Part shown: one piece after another, positions 34,887 to 44,454 of the stretch | Position numbering within the stretch: position 1 is the first letter of the stretch | How the letters are laid out: every line of letters starts with the position of its first letter | Source of the DNA: Rhizobiaceae bacterium | GTDB lineage: Bacteria; Pseudomonadota; Alphaproteobacteria; Rhizobiales; Rhizobiaceae | Direction: 5' to 3' | Length of the DNA stretch: 64,000 nt | Assembly: GCA_017640615.1 (NCBI GenBank) | Contig: JAEPQK010000002.1 | Location: 682,001 to 746,000 of the forward strand | Program-made: the position numbers and the translations under genes | Notes under the pieces: model-generated | Seen by the model: only the letters and a program-made list of their open reading frames with translations | Database searches by the model: none | Told to the model about the DNA's origin: nothing

Positions 34887-35528
34887 GTGAAAACGATCCT
34901 CTGTTACGGCGATTCCATCACTTGGGGCTCCGACGCCGAAACCGGCGGCCGGCATGCGCTTGAAGATCGTTGGCCGAATGTGCTGCAGGCGGCACTCGGG
35001 CCCGACGTGATGGTTATCGCGGAGGGACTGCGAGGGCGCACGACGGCGTTTGACGAGCATCTGGCGGATTGCGACCGCAATGGCGCGCGCATCCTGCCCA
35101 CGATCCTATACACGCACGCCCCGCTAGACCTCGTGATTTTCATGCTCGGCTCGAATGACATGAAGCCGGCTATCGCGGGTTCGGCACTTGCCGCCATGCA
35201 GGGCATGCGCCGGCTGATTTCGCTGGTTCAGGTGAACGCGCTGCGCGACGGCACGTCGGAGCCGCCCGCTGTTCTGGTAGTTGCACCGCCCGCTTTGTGC
35301 GAAACGGCTGACCCTGAGTTCAGCGCCATGTTCGCCGGTGGCGTCGAGCAGTCGCAGATGCTGGCGTCCTTCTACGCCGATCTCGCAGATGAACAGGGCT
35401 GCGGCTTCTTCGATGCCGGCTCGGTTGCGAAGACGACGCCCATCGATGGCGTGCATCTGGACGCGAAGAACACCCGCGCCATCGGCCGCGGGCTGGAACC
35501 AGTCGTGCGGCTTATGCTGGGGCTGTGA
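34887..35528 (+). CDS. SGNH/GDSL hydrolase (arylesterase-like)
   Basis: 213 residues. Block I is CYGDSITWG with nucleophile Ser10; block II Gly is in AEGLRGRTTAFDE; block III is FMLGSNDMK with Asn115; block V has the Asp/His pair in PIDGVHLDAKN. All four SGNH residues are thus present, so an active esterase or lipase-like enzyme is likely. No signal peptide, so cytoplasmic. A GTG at 34887 opens the frame. The same hydrolase lies between pdhC and lpdA in related genomes, which suggests co-transcription rather than a role in the complex. Confidence 0.87.
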   Translation: MKTILCYGDSITWGSDAETGGRHALEDRWPNVLQAALGPDVMVIAEGLRGRTTAFDEHLADCDRNGARILPTILYTHAPLDLVIFMLGSNDMKPAIAGSALAAMQGMRRLISLVQVNALRDGTSEPPAVLVVAPPALCETADPEFSAMFAGGVEQSQMLASFYADLADEQGCGFFDAGSVAKTTPIDGVHLDAKNTRAIGRGLEPVVRLMLGL

Positions 35529-35597
35529 GGAGTGTCCGGTGTGAACGATTTCAGCGGCTGTTTGGGCGCTGCATCAATTTAAGGAGTGGAAACACCC

Positions 35598-37040
35598 ATG
35601 GCCGAATCATATGACGTCATCATCATCGGCGCGGGCCCTGGCGGTTACGTCGCGGCCATTCGCGCCGCGCAGCTTGGCCTCAAGACAGCGATCGTCGAGC
35701 GCGAGCATCTGGCGGGCATCTGCTCCAACTGGGGCTGCATTCCCACCAAGGCGCTGTTGCGCTCCGCCGAGGTCATGCACCTTGCCTCGCACGCCAAGAA
35801 TTACGGGCTGACGCTGGAAGGTTCCGTCAAGCCCGACCTCAAGGCAATCGTGGAACGTTCGCGCGGCATCGCCGCGCGCATGAACGGCGGCGTCGGCATT
35901 CTGATGAAGAAGAACAAGGTCGATGTCATCTGGGGCGAGGCGAAAATCTCCAAGCCCGGTGAGATCGTTGTTTCCAAGACGTCCAAGAAGCCGATGGAGC
36001 CGCAGGTTCCGCCGCCCAAAAACGCCAAAGGCGAGGGTACCTACAAGGCCAAGCACATCATCGTCTCGACCGGCGCGCGCCCACGCGTCCTGCCGGGCAT
36101 CGAACCCGACGGCAAGCTGATCTGGACCTATTTCGAGGCGATGGTGCCGGCCAAGATGCCCAAATCACTGATCGTGATGGGGTCGGGGGCGATCGGCATC
36201 GAATTCGCCTCCTTCTACCGCACGATGGGTGTCGACGTGACGGTGGTCGAGCTGATGCCACAGGTCATGCCGGTGGAAGATGCCGAAATCTCGAAATTCG
36301 CGCAAAAACAGTTCGAGAAGCAGGGCATGAAATTCATGCTTGAGGCCAAGGTCGCCAAGGTCGAAAAGGGCTCTGACAATGTCACGGCTCATATCGAGAC
36401 CAAAGACGGCAAGGTGGAGAAACTGACCGCTGACCGGCTGATTTCAGCCGTTGGCGTGCAGGGTAACGTCGAAAACCTCGGTCTTGAATCGGTGGGTGTG
36501 AAGACCGACCGCGGCACCATTGTGATCGACGAATACTGCCGCACCAACGTGAACGGCATCTACGCGATCGGGGATGTCGCCGGCCCGCCAATGCTGGCGC
36601 ACAAGGCCGAGCACGAGGCGGTCATCTGCGTTGAGAAGATCGCCGGCAAGCACCCGCATCCACTCGACAAGCTCAAAGTGCCGGGCTGCACCTATTGCCA
36701 CCCGCAGGTGGCCTCGGTCGGCCTCACCGAGAAGAAAGCGAAGGACGCCGGCCGCGACATTCGCGTCGGCCGCTTCCCCTTCGTTGCCAACGGCAAGGCC
36801 GTGGCGCTCGGCGAGGACCAGGGCATGGTGAAAACGATCTTCGACAAGAAGACCGGCGAGTTGCTCGGCGCTCACATGGTGGGCGCGGAGGTGACGGAAC
36901 TGATCGAAGGTTTCGTGGTGGCCATGAATCTCGAAACGACCGAAGAAGAGCTGATGCACACCATCTTCCCGCACCCGACATTGTCGGAGATGATGAAGGA
37001 GAGCGTGCTCGACGCTTACGGACAGGCGCTCAACATCTGA
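35598..37040 (+). CDS. lpdA: Dihydrolipoamide dehydrogenase (E3)
   Basis: 480 residues. E3 reoxidises the dihydrolipoyl arm of E2 and passes electrons to NAD. The FAD-binding motif is IIIGAGPGGYVAAIRAAQ; the redox disulfide is Cys42/Cys47 in GICSNWGCIPTKAL; the NAD site has MGSGAIGIEFASFY; the C-terminal catalytic His is in HTIFPHPTLSE. A loop around residues 120-150 (SKKPMEPQVPPPKNAKGEG) is longer than in some E3s. aaggag at 35581 supports the ATG at 35598; a GTG at 35586 overlaps the ribosome site. Last pdh gene of the cluster. Confidence 0.96.
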   Translation: MAESYDVIIIGAGPGGYVAAIRAAQLGLKTAIVEREHLAGICSNWGCIPTKALLRSAEVMHLASHAKNYGLTLEGSVKPDLKAIVERSRGIAARMNGGVGILMKKNKVDVIWGEAKISKPGEIVVSKTSKKPMEPQVPPPKNAKGEGTYKAKHIIVSTGARPRVLPGIEPDGKLIWTYFEAMVPAKMPKSLIVMGSGAIGIEFASFYRTMGVDVTVVELMPQVMPVEDAEISKFAQKQFEKQGMKFMLEAKVAKVEKGSDNVTAHIETKDGKVEKLTADRLISAVGVQGNVENLGLESVGVKTDRGTIVIDEYCRTNVNGIYAIGDVAGPPMLAHKAEHEAVICVEKIAGKHPHPLDKLKVPGCTYCHPQVASVGLTEKKAKDAGRDIRVGRFPFVANGKAVALGEDQGMVKTIFDKKTGELLGAHMVGAEVTELIEGFVVAMNLETTEEELMHTIFPHPTLSEMMKESVLDAYGQALNI

Positions 37041-37116
37041 CCTTTTGCCCGTCGCGCAACCGCATTGTTTGGTGTGCTAACCTGACGACTGAAAGCAAGG
37101 TGCAAAGGAGGACACA

Positions 37117-37371
37117 ATGGACCTGAACGGTATGGGACTGATCGGCGCGATTATCGTCGGCGGCGTTGCCGGCTGGCTCGCGGAGCAGTTCATGAAGAGC
37201 AATATGGGGCTCATCATGAACATCATCCTCGGTATTTTGGGCGCGGCCGTGCTCAACTTCCTGCTCAGCCTGGCAGGCATCTACACCGGTACCGGCGTGA
37301 TCACCTATCTGGTCGTTGGCGTGGTCGGCGCCTGCCTGCTCATCTGGGCCGGCCGCATGCTGCGCCGCTGA
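37117..37371 (+). CDS. GlsB/YeaQ/YmgE family membrane protein
   Basis: 84 residues with three hydrophobic segments (about 7-24, 31-52, 60-78) and the family start MGLIGAIIVGGVAGWLAEQ, plus NIILGILGAAVLNFLL. These transglycosylase-associated proteins are small inner-membrane stress proteins of unclear role. aaggagg precedes the ATG at 37117. A 9-bp hairpin follows at 37393. Confidence 0.88.
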   Translation: MDLNGMGLIGAIIVGGVAGWLAEQFMKSNMGLIMNIILGILGAAVLNFLLSLAGIYTGTGVITYLVVGVVGACLLIWAGRMLRR

Positions 37372-37392
37372 CCGCGGTACTATCGGAACTGC

Positions 37393-37418
37393 AAGGCCGC
37401 CATACGGTTGGCGGCCTT
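37393..37418 (+). terminator. Hairpin after the GlsB/YeaQ gene
   Basis: AAGGCCGCC and GGCGGCCTT form a perfect 9-bp stem with an 8-nt loop, 22 bp after the stop and 63 bp before lipA. There is no T-run beyond the stem (TTACACC), so it may be a Rho-independent terminator of low efficiency or a 3' stabiliser. Confidence 0.5.
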
Positions 37419-37480
37419 ACACCCCGCGCTCGAAACCCTATATGTGAACGACGAACCGAACGCACAGCGAAAGTCGATTG

Positions 37481-38446
37481 ATGGTCACGATCCTCGATAC
37501 CGTGGGTGAAGCCAAGCGCATCCGCCACCCGGAAAAGGCGCACCGGCCTGACCAGGAAGTGCTGCGCAAACCTGACTGGATCCGGGTGAAGGCACCAACT
37601 TCGCGCGGCTTTCTCGAAACGCGCGAGATCGTGAAATCCAACAAGCTCGTCACTGTATGCGAGGAGGCGGGCTGCCCGAACATTGGCGAGTGTTGGGACA
37701 AAAAACACGCCACCTTCATGATCATGGGCGAGATTTGCACGCGCGCCTGCGCCTTCTGCAATGTCTCGACCGGCATTCCGCATGCGCTCGATCTTGATGA
37801 GCCTGCCAATGTTGCCAAGGCCGTCGGGCAGATGGGGCTGAACCATGTGGTTATCACCTCGGTTGACCGCGACGACCTCGACGATGGCGGCGCGAAGCAT
37901 TTCGCCGATGTAATCCATGCGATCCGCGCAACCTCGCCAGGCACCACGATCGAAATTCTGACGCCCGATTTCCTGCGCAAGGACGGCGCGCTGGAGGTTG
38001 TCGTCGAAGCGCGGCCGGACGTCTTCAACCACAATCTCGAAACGGTGCCGTCCAACTATCTGACGGTACGGCCCGGCGCGCGTTACTTCCACTCCATCCG
38101 CCTTTTGCAGCGGGTGAAGGAACTCGACCCGACGATTTTCACCAAATCCGGCATCATGGTCGGGCTTGGCGAGGAGCGGAACGAAGTGCTCCAGATCATG
38201 GACGATCTGAGGTCGGCTGATGTCGATTTCATCACCATGGGCCAGTACCTGCAGCCGACGAAGAAACATCATGCGGTGAAGAAATTCGTCACGCCCGACG
38301 AGTTCAAATCCTACGAGAAGATCGCCTACACAAAGGGCTTCCTGATGGTGTCGGCAAGTCCGCTCACGCGCTCATCGCACCATGCCGGCGAGGACTTCGC
38401 GCGCTTGCGCGCGGCCCGCGAAGCGAAGCTTGCAAAGACGGCCTGA
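37481..38446 (+). CDS. lipA: Lipoyl synthase
   Basis: 321 residues of a radical SAM enzyme that inserts two sulfurs into protein-bound octanoyl groups. It thereby makes the lipoyl cofactor that PdhB and PdhC above carry. The auxiliary cluster Cys60, Cys65 and Cys71 ([12 protein letters not shown]) and the SAM cluster Cys86, Cys90, Cys93 (CTRACAFC) are intact. Later come [12 protein letters not shown]-like [12 protein letters not shown] and [11 protein letters not shown]. The ATG at 37481 is preferred over a TTG three bases earlier; gaaag lies upstream. Placing lipA close to the pdh genes links cofactor and enzyme synthesis. Confidence 0.97.
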   Translation: MVTILDTVGEAKRIRHPEKAHRPDQEVLRKPDWIRVKAPTSRGFLETREIVKSNKLVTVCEEAGCPNIGECWDKKHATFMIMGEICTRACAFCNVSTGIPHALDLDEPANVAKAVGQMGLNHVVITSVDRDDLDDGGAKHFADVIHAIRATSPGTTIEILTPDFLRKDGALEVVVEARPDVFNHNLETVPSNYLTVRPGARYFHSIRLLQRVKELDPTIFTKSGIMVGLGEERNEVLQIMDDLRSADVDFITMGQYLQPTKKHHAVKKFVTPDEFKSYEKIAYTKGFLMVSASPLTRSSHHAGEDFARLRAAREAKLAKTA

Positions 38447-38458
38447 GCGCAATCAGCC

Positions 38459-38926
38459 ATGCCGAAATTCACCACCGTCACGCAGGTCGCGCACACGCCG
38501 GCCGAGATGTTCGCCCTGGTCGCCGATGTCGAGCGCTATCCTGAATTCCTGCCAATGTGCGAGGCGCTTTCGGTGCGTTCGCGCCGTGAGCGCGACGGCG
38601 TCACGGTGCTGACCGCCGACATGACGGTCGGCTACAAGGCGTTGCGCGAAACCTTCACCAGCCAGGTCACGCTGCGGCAGGCCGAAAACCGCATCGACGT
38701 CAAATATCTCGAAGGCCCGTTCCGTTATCTCGAAAACCGCTGGGATTTCGAACCGGCGGTAGGCGACGGCACCGACATCCGTTTCTTCATCGACTATGAG
38801 TTCAAAAGCCGCATTCTGGGCGCGTTGATGGGCTCGATGTTCGACCGCGCCTTCCGCATGTTCGCCGACGCCTTTAAGCGCCGAGCCGATGCGATCTATG
38901 GATCGGCTGAAAGCGGCGCGGCCTGA
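38459..38926 (+). CDS. COQ10/RatA-type START domain protein
   Basis: 155 residues forming one START/polyketide-cyclase-like domain: VAHTPAEMFALVADVERYPEFLPMCEALSV at the start (split here across 10-40), FRYLENRWDFEP in the middle and FDRAFRMFADAFKRRADAIYG at the end. The closest well-studied relatives are COQ10, which binds ubiquinone, and RatA. Genome position after lipA is standard for alphaproteobacteria, where it is taken as a quinone-binding protein. The start ATG is 12 bp after lipA. Its stop TGA abuts the stop of convergent cinA in a TGATCA. Confidence 0.88.
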   Translation: MPKFTTVTQVAHTPAEMFALVADVERYPEFLPMCEALSVRSRRERDGVTVLTADMTVGYKALRETFTSQVTLRQAENRIDVKYLEGPFRYLENRWDFEPAVGDGTDIRFFIDYEFKSRILGALMGSMFDRAFRMFADAFKRRADAIYGSAESGAA

Positions 38927-39418
38927 TCAGGCCTCCAGCGCCGCCACCAGCATTGCGAGCCCGTGGAGGCAGGCGGCTGCGCGTACGCCCGCTCTGTCTG
39001 CGTTGTTGAACACTTGACGCTGCGCCTCGGTCGGGCGGCCACTTTGCGCCAGCCCGAACCAGACCAGCCCGACCGGCTTTTCCGCGCTGCCGCCACCCGG
39101 TCCCGCAATGCCGGTGACTGACAGCGCGATCCTGGCGCGCGAATGCGCGAGCGCGCCCTCCGCCATCTGGCTCGCCGTCTGTTCCGAAACAGCGCCCAAT
39201 TCGGCCAGCGTTGCAGCGTCTACGCCGAGCATTTGCTGCTTGGCTTCGTTCGAATAAGTCACGAAACCGCGGTCGAAAACGGTGGACGAACCGGCAATTT
39301 CGGTCAGGGCCGCTGCAATCATCCCTCCGGTGCAGGATTCCGCAGTCGCGAGCATGATGCCGCGCGCCTCGCAGAGCGAAAGCGCCTTGCGTGCAAGCGC
39401 TTCGGTCTCACGGCTCAA
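38927..39418 (-). CDS. CinA C-terminal-domain protein (nicotinamide-nucleotide amidase type)
   Basis: 163 residues, only the PncC-like amidohydrolase half of CinA; no N-terminal molybdopterin-like half is fused. Landmarks are the catalytic Ser region [28 protein letters not shown] and [21 protein letters not shown]. It deamidates nicotinamide mononucleotide in other bacteria. The start is a TTG at 39418 that overlaps the ispDF stop (TTGA), so the two are translationally coupled. A longer reading of the frame up to 39703 runs inside ispDF and is rejected. Confidence 0.87.
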   Translation of the reverse strand: MSRETEALARKALSLCEARGIMLATAESCTGGMIAAALTEIAGSSTVFDRGFVTYSNEAKQQMLGVDAATLAELGAVSEQTASQMAEGALAHSRARIALSVTGIAGPGGGSAEKPVGLVWFGLAQSGRPTEAQRQVFNNADRAGVRAAACLHGLAMLVAALEA

Positions 39419-40617
39419 GCCGGCAGGCTCCCGGGGTAAACGACCGTCGCGGTAGCGATTGCGGCGATGCCTTCTTCGCGCCCGACGAAGCCGAGCTTTT
39501 CGTTGGTTGTGGCTTTGACCGAGATGCGCTCCGGTCCAATGCCCAGCATGGCCGACATTGCCGCCACCATCGACTCGCGATGCGGACCGACGCGCGGCGC
39601 TTCGCAGATCAGCGTGATGTCTGCATTGGCGATGCGCCCGCCATTCTGGCGCACGGTCGCTGCTGCATGTTCCACGAATACGCGCGAAGCACAGCCCTTC
39701 CACTGCTGATCGGACGGCGGAAAATGCGTGCCGATATCGCCCGCACCACAGGTGGCAAGTAGCGCGTCGGTCAGCGCGTGCAGGCCGACATCGGCATCCG
39801 AATGACCGCTGAGCGCCTGATCATGATCGATTTTCACGCCGCACAGAACCACCGCGTCGCCCGGCCCGAAAGCGTGCACGTCATAGCCATTGCCGGTGCG
39901 CACATCGGGAAAAAGCGGGGGCTGCGAAAGCCGCTGGTCGGCCATTTCGATATCCTTCGTCCAGGTCAGCTTGATGTTGTCCGGCGATCCCGCGACGATC
40001 TTGACGGCAATGCCGTGCCATTCGGCAATCGCCGCATCGTCGGTAAAGTCGAGGCGCCCGGCATCATTGGCAGCCTCATGGGCAGCCAGTATCGGCGCGA
40101 AGGGGAAACCCTGCGGCGTCTGCGCGGCGTGCAGCCCGGCGCGCGGCACGGTCTCTGAAATCGTGCCGTCTTCGGCTGCGCGTTTCAGCGTGTCGGAAAC
40201 CGGCAGCGCGGGCAGGGCGCCGAGGCCACCAAGTGCAGTCTCGCCAACGCGGCCGATAAGGTCGGCGTCGATGAACGGGCGTACGCAGTCGTGGATCAGC
40301 ACGGCTGCCGGTGGATTGTCGGCCAGTGCGCGAAGCGCAAACAGCGTCGACTCTTGCCGTGTCGTGCCGCCGGTGACTGCGTTCACGCGGTCGCCGAATT
40401 CACCGATCGCCTCGCGAAAGAGCTCATCATCGTCGCCGTGAATAGCGATCACGATGCGCCCGATCCCATGCGTTGCGGCAAATGCCGCGACGGTGCGTCT
40501 CATCACCGGTTGACCGCCAATCGTGCGATATTGCTTGGGACCTTCTTTGGACTGGCCCGCGCGTTCGCCGCGCCCTGCGGCGACGATCACGACGGCGATT
40601 TCGGCGTCATTCTTCAT
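39415..40617 (-). CDS. ispDF: Bifunctional IspD/IspF isoprenoid enzyme
   Basis: 400 residues in two fused enzymes of the MEP pathway. The IspD part (about 1-225) is a CTP transferase: [30 protein letters not shown] and [15 protein letters not shown]. The IspF part (about 240-400) makes the cyclodiphosphate: [48 protein letters not shown] and [18 protein letters not shown]. The metal residues Asp/His in GYDVHAF are intact. Such fusions are normal in alphaproteobacteria. The ATG at 40617 ([11 protein letters not shown]) fits the core; longer starts add Arg-rich sequence. Divergent from dusB. Confidence 0.96.
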   Translation of the reverse strand: MKNDAEIAVVIVAAGRGERAGQSKEGPKQYRTIGGQPVMRRTVAAFAATHGIGRIVIAIHGDDDELFREAIGEFGDRVNAVTGGTTRQESTLFALRALADNPPAAVLIHDCVRPFIDADLIGRVGETALGGLGALPALPVSDTLKRAAEDGTISETVPRAGLHAAQTPQGFPFAPILAAHEAANDAGRLDFTDDAAIAEWHGIAVKIVAGSPDNIKLTWTKDIEMADQRLSQPPLFPDVRTGNGYDVHAFGPGDAVVLCGVKIDHDQALSGHSDADVGLHALTDALLATCGAGDIGTHFPPSDQQWKGCASRVFVEHAAATVRQNGGRIANADITLICEAPRVGPHRESMVAAMSAMLGIGPERISVKATTNEKLGFVGREEGIAAIATATVVYPGSLPA

Positions 40618-40757
40618 GCGAGACGAATAGGCGTACCGCCTGCGAAAGGCCAGTGCGTTCAATGCTGAAATCGTTGCGGCCTGTATCGTTTTTGTTGCAG
40701 GGCAGCATTTTTCTGGTTACAGAATAGGCATGATGCCATTCTGCCTTGTTTTTGTGC

Positions 40758-41771
40758 ATGACTGATCTCTCCGCCCCGCTCTCCGTCGGTGGCGTGGTTC
40801 TGCCGAACCGCGTCTTCCTGGCGCCTATGTCCGGCATCACCGACGCTGTCTTCCGGCGTCTGGCCGATTCCCATGGCGCAGGCCTGGTCGTGTCCGAGAT
40901 GGTCGCAAGCGGTGAACTGGCCAAGGGCAGGGGTGACACCACGCGCCGTATTGCACGGCCCGATATAGGGGTGCATATGGTGCAGCTTGCCGGGCGCGAA
41001 GCCACGCATATGGCCGAGGCGGCGCGTATTGTTGCCGATAGCGGAGCAGATATTGTCGACATCAATATGGGGTGCCCGGCCAAAAAGGTGACGGGCGGCT
41101 ATTGCGGCTCCGCGCTGATGCGCGATCCTGACCATGCGCTAAGCCTCATCGATGCGGTTGTCGGTGCCGTCGATGTGCCGGTGACGTTGAAGATGCGCCT
41201 GGGCTGGGACGAAAATGCGCTGAATGCGCCGCTGATTGCGCGCCGCGCCGAAGCTGCCGGCATCCGGATGATCACGATCCACGGCCGTACGCGTTGCCAG
41301 TTCTATAATGGTTCAGCCGATTGGCGCGCCATTGCGCGGGTCAAACAGGCTGTTTCGGTACCGGTTGTCGCCAATGGCGATATTCAGAGTCTCGCGGATG
41401 CGAGAACCGCACTCGACCTGTCCGGCGCGGATGCCGTGATGGTCGGACGCGGGCATTATGGCGCACCGTGGATGGCTGGCAGCATTGCTCGCGAAGCCGG
41501 CGCGAGTGTTTCCTGCGTACCGCAGCCCGAACCGGCCGAGCTGGCCGATTACATTGTAGGCCACTACGAGGCGATGCTCTCGCTTTACGGCGCTGAGGGC
41601 GGGCTGCGCGTCGCGCGCAAACATCTCGGCTGGTATTTCGACCGCCGCGCCGATCCGAGTGCGGTTGATCTGCGCCGCACTGCAATGACTTCGACTGAGC
41701 CCGCGCAGGTGATTTCGGCGCTTCGGTCGGCGTTTGGGCGCTCAGGCCAGAACACGCGGAGGGCGGCATGA
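40758..41771 (+). CDS. dusB: tRNA-dihydrouridine synthase B (NifR3)
   Basis: 337 residues. The FMN-dependent enzyme reduces uridines in tRNA. Landmarks are [16 protein letters not shown], the active-site Cys106 in [50 protein letters not shown] and [12 protein letters not shown]. The gene is called nifR3 in older literature because it precedes ntrB in rhizobia and Rhodobacter, as here. Its stop overlaps the ntrB ATG (ATGA at 41768). The ATG at 40758 is chosen over a TTG at 40746. Confidence 0.95.
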   Translation: MTDLSAPLSVGGVVLPNRVFLAPMSGITDAVFRRLADSHGAGLVVSEMVASGELAKGRGDTTRRIARPDIGVHMVQLAGREATHMAEAARIVADSGADIVDINMGCPAKKVTGGYCGSALMRDPDHALSLIDAVVGAVDVPVTLKMRLGWDENALNAPLIARRAEAAGIRMITIHGRTRCQFYNGSADWRAIARVKQAVSVPVVANGDIQSLADARTALDLSGADAVMVGRGHYGAPWMAGSIAREAGASVSCVPQPEPAELADYIVGHYEAMLSLYGAEGGLRVARKHLGWYFDRRADPSAVDLRRTAMTSTEPAQVISALRSAFGRSGQNTRRAA

Positions 41772-42898
41772 ACCTGCCGGCAGCAGCCAGCCAGCACGCC
41801 GATCTCGCCAACGTAGTGTTGGACGCTATCTGCCATCCGGTGCTGATGGTCGATGGCAAAAACCGCATCACTTATGCGAATGCCGAGGCGGAAGATTTCC
41901 TGCGCTCAAGTGCCGCCGTTCTGACGCGCAGCGAACTCGCCAAGTTCATACCCTTTGGCAGTCCGCTGCTTACGCTGGTCGAGCAGGTGCGTGAACGCCG
42001 CTCTCCGTACAACGAATACCGCGTCGACGTGTCTTCGCCGCGCATCGGTTCTGAAAAAATCGTCGACCTTTATGTCGCCCCGGTTTCGGAAATCGCCGGG
42101 TCGGTGGTGATCATGTTCCAGGAACGGTCGATGGCCGACAAGATCGACCGCCAGATGACCCATCGCGGCGCTGCGCGCTCAGTCACAGGGTTGGCGGCGA
42201 TGCTGGCGCATGAGATCAAGAACCCGCTGTCCGGCATTCGCGGCGCAGCGCAACTGCTGGAAAGCGCGGTTGCCGACGACGACCGGCCACTGACCCGTCT
42301 CATTACCGACGAGACCGACCGTATCGTCGCGCTTGTGGACCGTATGGAAGTGTTCTCCGACGAGCGCCCGATCGACCGCGCGCCGGTCAACATCCATATT
42401 GTGCTCGACCATGTGAAACGCCTCGCATCGTCGGGTTTCGCCTCGCGGATCAGGATCACCGACGAGTTCGATCCTTCGCTCCCGATGGTGCATGCCAACC
42501 GTGACCATCTTGTCCAGGTCTTTCTCAATCTGGTGAAAAACGCGGCCGAGGCCATCGGCGACGATCCGAACGGCGAGATCAAGCTGACGACCGCGTTTCG
42601 TCCCGGTATCCGTCTGGCCGTACCGGGCACGCGCGACCGCGTATCGCTGCCGCTGGAGTTTTGCGTGCACGACAACGGTCCGGGCGTCTCGGACGACATT
42701 CTACCGATCCTCTTCGATCCCTTCATCACCACCAAGCAGAACGGTTCCGGCCTTGGTTTGGCCTTGGTGGCGAAGATCGTCGGCGAGCATGGCGGTGTGA
42801 TCGAATGCGATTCCTCGCCACGCGGCACCACATTCCGCATCCTCATGCCGGCCTGGCGCGAGGATGGCGGCGACAACACCGAACAGGACGATGCGTGA
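41768..42898 (+). CDS. ntrB: Nitrogen regulation histidine kinase NtrB
   Basis: 376 residues, soluble, no membrane helices. Under nitrogen limitation it phosphorylates NtrC and is controlled by PII. A PAS domain (about 12-115) precedes the phosphoacceptor His148 in [20 protein letters not shown], and the ATPase domain has the N-box [22 protein letters not shown] and [19 protein letters not shown]. Overlaps dusB by four bases and ntrC by one base (TGATG at 42896-42900), giving tight coupling. Confidence 0.96.
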   Translation: MNLPAAASQHADLANVVLDAICHPVLMVDGKNRITYANAEAEDFLRSSAAVLTRSELAKFIPFGSPLLTLVEQVRERRSPYNEYRVDVSSPRIGSEKIVDLYVAPVSEIAGSVVIMFQERSMADKIDRQMTHRGAARSVTGLAAMLAHEIKNPLSGIRGAAQLLESAVADDDRPLTRLITDETDRIVALVDRMEVFSDERPIDRAPVNIHIVLDHVKRLASSGFASRIRITDEFDPSLPMVHANRDHLVQVFLNLVKNAAEAIGDDPNGEIKLTTAFRPGIRLAVPGTRDRVSLPLEFCVHDNGPGVSDDILPILFDPFITTKQNGSGLGLALVAKIVGEHGGVIECDSSPRGTTFRILMPAWREDGGDNTEQDDA

Positions 42899-44358
42899 TG
42901 ACCGTTCGCGGTAACATTCTGGTCGCGGATGACGATGCCGCAATCCGCACCGTGCTCAATCAGGCGCTGTCGCGCGTCGGCCATCAGGTCCGGGTCACAT
43001 CCAACGCCGCCACGCTTTGGCGCTGGGTATCGTCGGGCGAGGGCGATCTCGTCATCACCGATGTGGTGATGCCCGACGAGAACATCTTCGATCTGCTGCC
43101 ACGCATGCGCAAGGCGCGTCCTGACCTGCCGGTCATCGTGATGAGTGCGCAAAATACGTTCATGACCGCAATCCGCGCGTCCGAGGGCGGCGCTTACGAA
43201 TACCTCCCGAAGCCTTTCGACCTGACCGAACTGCTCGGCATTGTCAGCCGAGCGCTCGCCGAACCGAAGCAGGCGCCGAACGAGCGGGCGGGCGAGGAAC
43301 AGCCTGAATCGATGCCGCTGGTTGGGCGTTCGCACGCCATGCAGGACATCTACCGCATGCTGGCCCGCATGATGCAGACCGATCTGACGGTGATGATTTC
43401 GGGTGAATCCGGCACCGGCAAGGAGCTGGTCGCGCGTGCGCTGCACGAATATGGCCGTCGCCGCAAAGGGCCGTTCGTGGCAATCAACATGGCAGCGATT
43501 CCCCGTGACCTGATCGAATCGGAGCTCTTTGGGCACGAGAAAGGCGCGTTCACCGGCGCGCAGAACCGTTCCACCGGCCGCTTCGAACAGGCTGAGGGCG
43601 GCACGCTGTTTCTGGACGAAATCGGCGACATGCCGATGGAAGCCCAGACCCGGCTGCTCAGGGTGTTGCAGCAGGGCGAATATACGACTGTAGGTGGCCG
43701 CACGCCCATAAAGACCGATGTGCGCATCGTTGCCGCGACCAACAAAGATCTGCGCACGCTCATCAATCAGGGGCTGTTCCGCGAAGACCTGTATTATCGG
43801 CTGAACGTGGTGCCGTTGCGGCTGCCCGCTTTGCGCGAGCGCGCGGAGGACATTCCCGATCTTGTGCGCCACTTCTTCAAACAGGCGGAAGCTGAAGGCC
43901 TGCAGGCAAAACGCATCGCAGCGGGCGGCTACGACGCGATGCGCCAATATCCCTGGCCTGGCAATGTGCGCGAGCTGGAAAACCTGATCCGGCGGCTGGC
44001 AGCACTTTATCCTCAGGAGGAGATCAGTCAGGAGATCATCGAGTCCGAACTGCGCACCGCTGACGCACCATCGGCACCCGCATCAGAGGCGATTTTGCCG
44101 GACGATCTGTCGATCGGTCAGGCTGTCGAACACTATCTGCAGCGTTATTTCGGCGGCTTCGGCGGTGAGTTGCCGCCGCCCGGCCTCTACCAGCGCGTTC
44201 TGGCGGAAGTGGAATACCCGCTGGTGCTGGCATCCATGACCGCAACCCGCGGCAACCAGATCCGCGCCGCCGAGCTTCTCGGCCTCAATCGCAACACGCT
44301 GCGCAAGAAAATCCGAGAACTCGGCGTCAACGTTTACCGCGCCTCAAAACAACCCTGA
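42898..44358 (+). CDS. ntrC: Nitrogen regulation response regulator NtrC
   Basis: 486 residues. Receiver domain (1-120) has Asp55 as acceptor in [11 protein letters not shown]. The AAA+ domain (about 140-380) has Walker [18 protein letters not shown], the sigma-54 contact loop GAFTGA in [19 protein letters not shown] and Walker [12 protein letters not shown] Fis-type DNA-binding domain ends the protein ([20 protein letters not shown]). It therefore activates sigma-54 promoters. A single-base overlap with ntrB (A of ATG in TGATG) couples translation. Confidence 0.97.
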   Translation: MTVRGNILVADDDAAIRTVLNQALSRVGHQVRVTSNAATLWRWVSSGEGDLVITDVVMPDENIFDLLPRMRKARPDLPVIVMSAQNTFMTAIRASEGGAYEYLPKPFDLTELLGIVSRALAEPKQAPNERAGEEQPESMPLVGRSHAMQDIYRMLARMMQTDLTVMISGESGTGKELVARALHEYGRRRKGPFVAINMAAIPRDLIESELFGHEKGAFTGAQNRSTGRFEQAEGGTLFLDEIGDMPMEAQTRLLRVLQQGEYTTVGGRTPIKTDVRIVAATNKDLRTLINQGLFREDLYYRLNVVPLRLPALRERAEDIPDLVRHFFKQAEAEGLQAKRIAAGGYDAMRQYPWPGNVRELENLIRRLAALYPQEEISQEIIESELRTADAPSAPASEAILPDDLSIGQAVEHYLQRYFGGFGGELPPPGLYQRVLAEVEYPLVLASMTATRGNQIRAAELLGLNRNTLRKKIRELGVNVYRASKQP

Positions 44359-44406
44359 TTTCCCTGTCGTTTGCGGCAGATTGAGATGGGCGTTGCAAAA
44401 CGGCCA

Positions 44407-44434
44407 CATTGCGTTGCATAGAGGCAACGCAATG
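44407..44434. promoter_or_regulatory. Perfect 11-bp inverted repeat between ntrC and ntrY
   Basis: CATTGCGTTGC and GCAACGCAATG are perfect inverted arms around a 6-nt loop (ATAGAG). It ends 20 bp before the ntrY ATG. Without a T-run it is unlikely to be a normal terminator, so it may be an operator for a dimeric regulator (perhaps NtrX or NtrC) or an RNA hairpin near the ntrY start. Confidence 0.55.
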
Positions 44435-44454
44435 GATGGGTTAAACTGAGTCCG

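Noticed and set aside
42070-43947. Minus-strand open frame of about 625 codons opposite ntrB and ntrC
   Set aside because: Composition is that of a shadow of GC-rich genes; ntrB and ntrC have all motifs on the plus strand.
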